The notes beneath the pieces were generated by a model, which was not told where the DNA came from, made no database searches, and worked only from the letters and a program-made list of their open reading frames with translations. Positions 60,660-64,000 of a stretch of DNA of 64,000 nucleotides are shown here, piece after piece. A program made the position numbers and the translations under genes. Numbering within the stretch: position 1 is the stretch's first letter; the number at the start of each line of letters is the position of its first letter. The stretch comes from Branchiostoma belcheri (Eukaryota > Chordata > Leptocardii > Amphioxiformes > Branchiostomatidae): positions 686,417-750,416 of the forward strand of contig NW_017804498.1 in assembly GCF_001625305.1 (NCBI RefSeq), given 5' to 3'.

Positions 60660-63600
60660 ATGAAGTTGTTGGCGGTTCTCCTCCTTCTCGGTGCCGCTGC
60701 TGTGGACGCCCAGTACTGGTGGTCGTCCTGGTTCAGCACCCCTGCTCAAAGTGAAATGACTTACGCACTTTTGTCTCTTTCAACGTTATAGTGAGAATTA
60801 TCTACTAGTAGTATTCTAATATTTCACGCTTGTCTCGCTTGTTATGGTTTCAGCAATTTTAAATACCATATATACGGTGACAAACTAATATCATATTCTA
60901 AACACACACCTTATCTTTGCGACGAAATGTTTGTATTACGTCAATTTTTCCACGGACTAAAGAAAATAGTCAGGATGAAAGTGTTGTTGACTTGATGTCT
61001 TCGTGTCTTTCCTTGCCTGCAGCCCCAGCATGGGACGGCTTGAGAGGTAAATCCACCTTTCTTTCTCTGTTGGTGGCCATAATAACGACGGTATATTTGT
61101 AAAGGGTTGAAAATGACAATTTTTATGTATAATGCTTTTGTGGCCAGTATGATAATCTGGTTATGCTAATTCGAGGCTTTGATGATAGGAACATCAAGGA
61201 CATGTCCTACAGGTGCGAAATGTTGTGTTGTTCCCTTGCTAGACGACTGTCTGCAATGCAATCTGTGGTTTGTCTGGGATTTGAAAATAAAAGCTGGGAG
61301 TTCTGTGGGTTGGGAGAACAGTCTAGGAGACAGTCTGAGACAGAGACAGCTCGAGAGAGGGTTACAGAGAAGACTGTCCCAGCCCATCGTCTCCCGTGCG
61401 TGCGTGACGGCAATGCCTGTGTCCTGCGTGTGTTCTTGCTAGCCCTGTAGTTAGTCTCCCTTGCAGCATCCAAAAGAACCTGGTGAATACTAGTACCACC
61501 TCGGTTACATATTCATTACCATACCTGTGGTGTAGACTGTAAATAGTGTCAATAGTCTATTCAGAAAAGGGACTCATGGATCAGACGTTGCCCGAATTAC
61601 GCCTCCCATTGCAATTTAGCAAAAGTTACAATATAGATGAAACTGTACATCAACTGCATACAGAAGCAATGGGAAGCTACGGCCAACGTAGTTACTTGGT
61701 AGGCCTAGCTATTATAACGCCACTGTTTCCACTCGGCTGTACATCATACGTGAGAAACTCTGCTCCCACAAATATTTGCACAGTGTGATTCAGCACCAAA
61801 GTCCGCGTTATTCATATTATTGAAGCTTCGATAAAACTCGGGCGACAAAACAAATGGAAGGCGAACAACTGGCATGGCACATGTAAAACATGCCTTTTAT
61901 TTTAGATAGATTTCTTGAAAGATAGCTATTTGCTGTTCAACAAAGACGATCGACTGAGCAAAAAAATGAACATGTTTGTCGTTTATTTTGACATATTCAG
62001 TGACTTTCGGACTCAACCCTTTCGGAAACAACTTTGACCGTCTGCCTCGCACGATGGAGGAGGCCAAAGACCAAGGATGGACGCAGTTCGGATCGAAGAG
62101 TTGTAGAGGTCAGAGAAATAATATTTGCATGCCCAAAAGTAGGATTTACTAACTATGTCAGTTAGTACGTCTGGCTTTGATTTCCTAGGCAAGCATTAAG
62201 ATAAATTAAGCCGGGATTGCTTACCTAAATCAATCATTATTTTCTTTACCCTTAACTTTTCCTTGCAATTAGCTTTCAGGCATGTACGTTTGCAAATAAA
62301 CAAATATATAAAAGAAATGGTATCTGGTAAGTCTGGCATGAGTTACCCAAACAACCAGGCCTGATAAAACAAAACAGTAAAACGTGAATGATGTGATTAA
62401 AATGGTTGCCTTTTCTGTGGCCCTGTTTTCTGGTTGAAAATGCTAATAACGTTACATTTGCGATGATTCTTGACAGCTGGTACCTGGCTGGGTTTCCGCT
62501 ACGTCAAGGACAACGACCCTGCCGTCACCCTGCTGTTCGACAAGAACGGCTACATCGCCGGGTTACAGATGGGGGTGAGTCTAAGCGTTATTCCACCTCT
62601 TACCTCTGAAAGTCATGACATAAACGTTGGATCCGCTGACCGGGATCCATTGAACATCCGGGTACCGCCAGTTGCCATTTCATCATTGTTCATTCCAACC
62701 TACCACTCAGAAAAGAAACATGATCAAAAGTTTAAACATGGGCAAATGGAACCTTTATTTCTGTATTACCCTCTTAGTTCATATGACCAAACATCGTATT
62801 TAGCTAAAACGGCATGGGAACATTTTACGTTGTACAGGTGAAGAAGAGTGAACTGCCCCCTGATGGCAGTGTCCCACCCCGCCAGGTCACTCCGCCATGG
62901 ATAGAGGACAGGAACAACAACATGGTGCTGCTCACCGCCTATTTCATCCAGCCGAGTGAGTATCATTGCGATTGGACTACTTTGTAAGTCTTTAACTTTC
63001 TCTCTTTATTAGTTGCCAAGCCAACGTGATATCATGTTTTACATGAGTGAGCCTATCAAAAGATAAGCTTACATGCAAAATACAAGTCACAGAGCATCCC
63101 TTATAATCATCATTATGAGAAAATGACACAGAACAGTGGTCTATTACTTTAGCCCCCGCACCTGTCTCAAAACGTAGAAATGCAAAGCATGACCATAAGA
63201 ATGTAAATATCTATTGACACGTAGAACTCTCTCATTGGTCTAACCGCTGATTACTTTGCTATCATTGGTTGAACTGCTAATTGGATGGACACTTGGGATC
63301 GTTTTTTTGGTATCCCCTAGGTGACATTTGCAGGGATGGTCGTACCGAGACTGAGTACGAGGAGGAAGGCACGGGGACTGATCTGTACATCCAGACCGGC
63401 CCGAACCCGACCGTAGACATCATGGCCATCCCGAAGGAACAGGAGGACCTGGAGGGCACGGAATGGACCGAGGGCAGGTGCTTCTGGGGCATGGGTGAGT
63501 TTGCCACACGCATGGCTACATTGATAAGCGACAGTGGCCATAGCTTTTGCAATCACTCTGTACTGTAACTGTGTGAGCGAAACGACCTGCCAGCTCACGC

Positions 63601-64000
63601 TGTTGAGACATAGCCATTTCGTAAGCCCAATTAGAGCTTTGCAAACATCTAAAACGTCGTCGCCCTTGAGGCAGTGCTTATCCCAGCTTCAGCTTCAAGT
63701 AATGCTTAGGACCGACGCCCATAATAGTGTCATGAGCCCTTGCCAGGTATTCTGATGTAGGGAGGACACCGGCTGGTGTAATTTTAAAAAATTCCTTTGT
63801 ACTGTCTTGTGGTGGTCGCCGAGACACTTGTTGATTTCATCTGGCAGTTTAAAAATTCCGGATTCCTTGAAGGGCGCAAAAAGTGCAAACAAACAAACAG
63901 CCCGTAAACTACCTGGCAGAGCCTCTTTCCAATTGTGACGTAGGCATAAGAGTGCTGACTGTTTAAGTCTTTTACAATAGGTAAACACTACTGGTGGAAC
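60660..64000 (+). CDS. Secreted protein gene D, divergent paralogue, 3' end outside the window
   Basis: Exons 60660-60750, 61023-61046, 62001-62108, 62477-62574, 62838-62955, 63321-63494 and 63981 to beyond 64000, with the same phases as A to C. Signal peptide MKLLAVLLLLGAAAVDA, then a Trp-rich QYWWSSWFS stretch lengthening exon 1 to 91 nt. Core block is conserved (VKDNDPAVTLLFDKNGYIAG), but exon 5 is 12 nt longer with a Pro-rich insert (LPPDGSVPPRQV), exon 6 is 3 nt longer, and the hallmark GGCFYTMG is changed to GRCFWGMG. Cysteines C-R at the end of exon 3, DIC and RCF are kept. Exon 7 begins GKHYWWN as expected. About the last 85 residues are not in the window. The most diverged member. 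Confidence 0.88.
63227..63284. promoter_or_regulatory. Two CCAAT/TAATTG motif copies in gene D intron 5
   Basis: CTCATTGGTCTAACCGCTGA and ATCATTGGTTGAACTGCTAA followed by TTGGATGG, ending 36 bp before exon 6. Confidence 0.45.

Overview
This is eukaryotic, multi-intron DNA with GT-AG introns, many small coding exons and many dispersed repeats. It has no bacterial operon structure. Codon use, intron sizes, pervasive TACATGTA-type motifs and abundant small inverted-repeat elements suggest an invertebrate deuterostome. A lancelet (Branchiostoma-like) genome is my best guess, but this is inference only.

Layout. 1-3.8 kb: exon-like tracts of an unidentified gene cut by the window edge, interrupted by a 927-bp inverted-repeat transposon. 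3.9-9.3 kb: divergent tandem repeats, microsatellites, a minisatellite, a tRNA-like SINE candidate and a LINE-type tail. 9.3-15.2 kb: a probable small three-exon plus-strand gene whose splice phases fit exactly (127 aa, unnamed). 15.5-20.6 kb: two separate tandem arrays whose units each carry a close match to the RE1/NRSE silencer site. 18.9-31.9 kb, minus strand: two last exons and a possible first exon of an unidentified gene. Inside that span, on the plus strand, lies a 410-codon open frame for a four-pass membrane protein. 32.4-37.5 kb: CHMP7, complete in ten coding exons. 39.0-43.6 kb: PACRGL, complete in seven coding exons. Both CHMP7 and PACRGL carry a non-autonomous transposon in an intron.

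45.7-64.0 kb: the most distinctive region, a cluster of four paralogous secreted-protein genes (A minus; B, C and D plus; D runs off the window). A, B and C are complete with the same eight-exon structure (283, 282 and 280 aa), six conserved cysteines and a C-terminal Cys; D is visible through the start of exon 7. A and B are head to head across a short shared promoter with a TATA box on each side. A roughly 30-bp motif combining a CCAAT box and a TAATTG core recurs around all of these genes, and was not noticed elsewhere in the window. I do not recognise the protein family.

CHMP7 (ESCRT-III, nuclear envelope sealing) and PACRGL (a PACRG relative, linked by family to cilia) are housekeeping-type neighbours with no obvious link to the secreted cluster. 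All splice models come from reading frame continuity and splice signals only.
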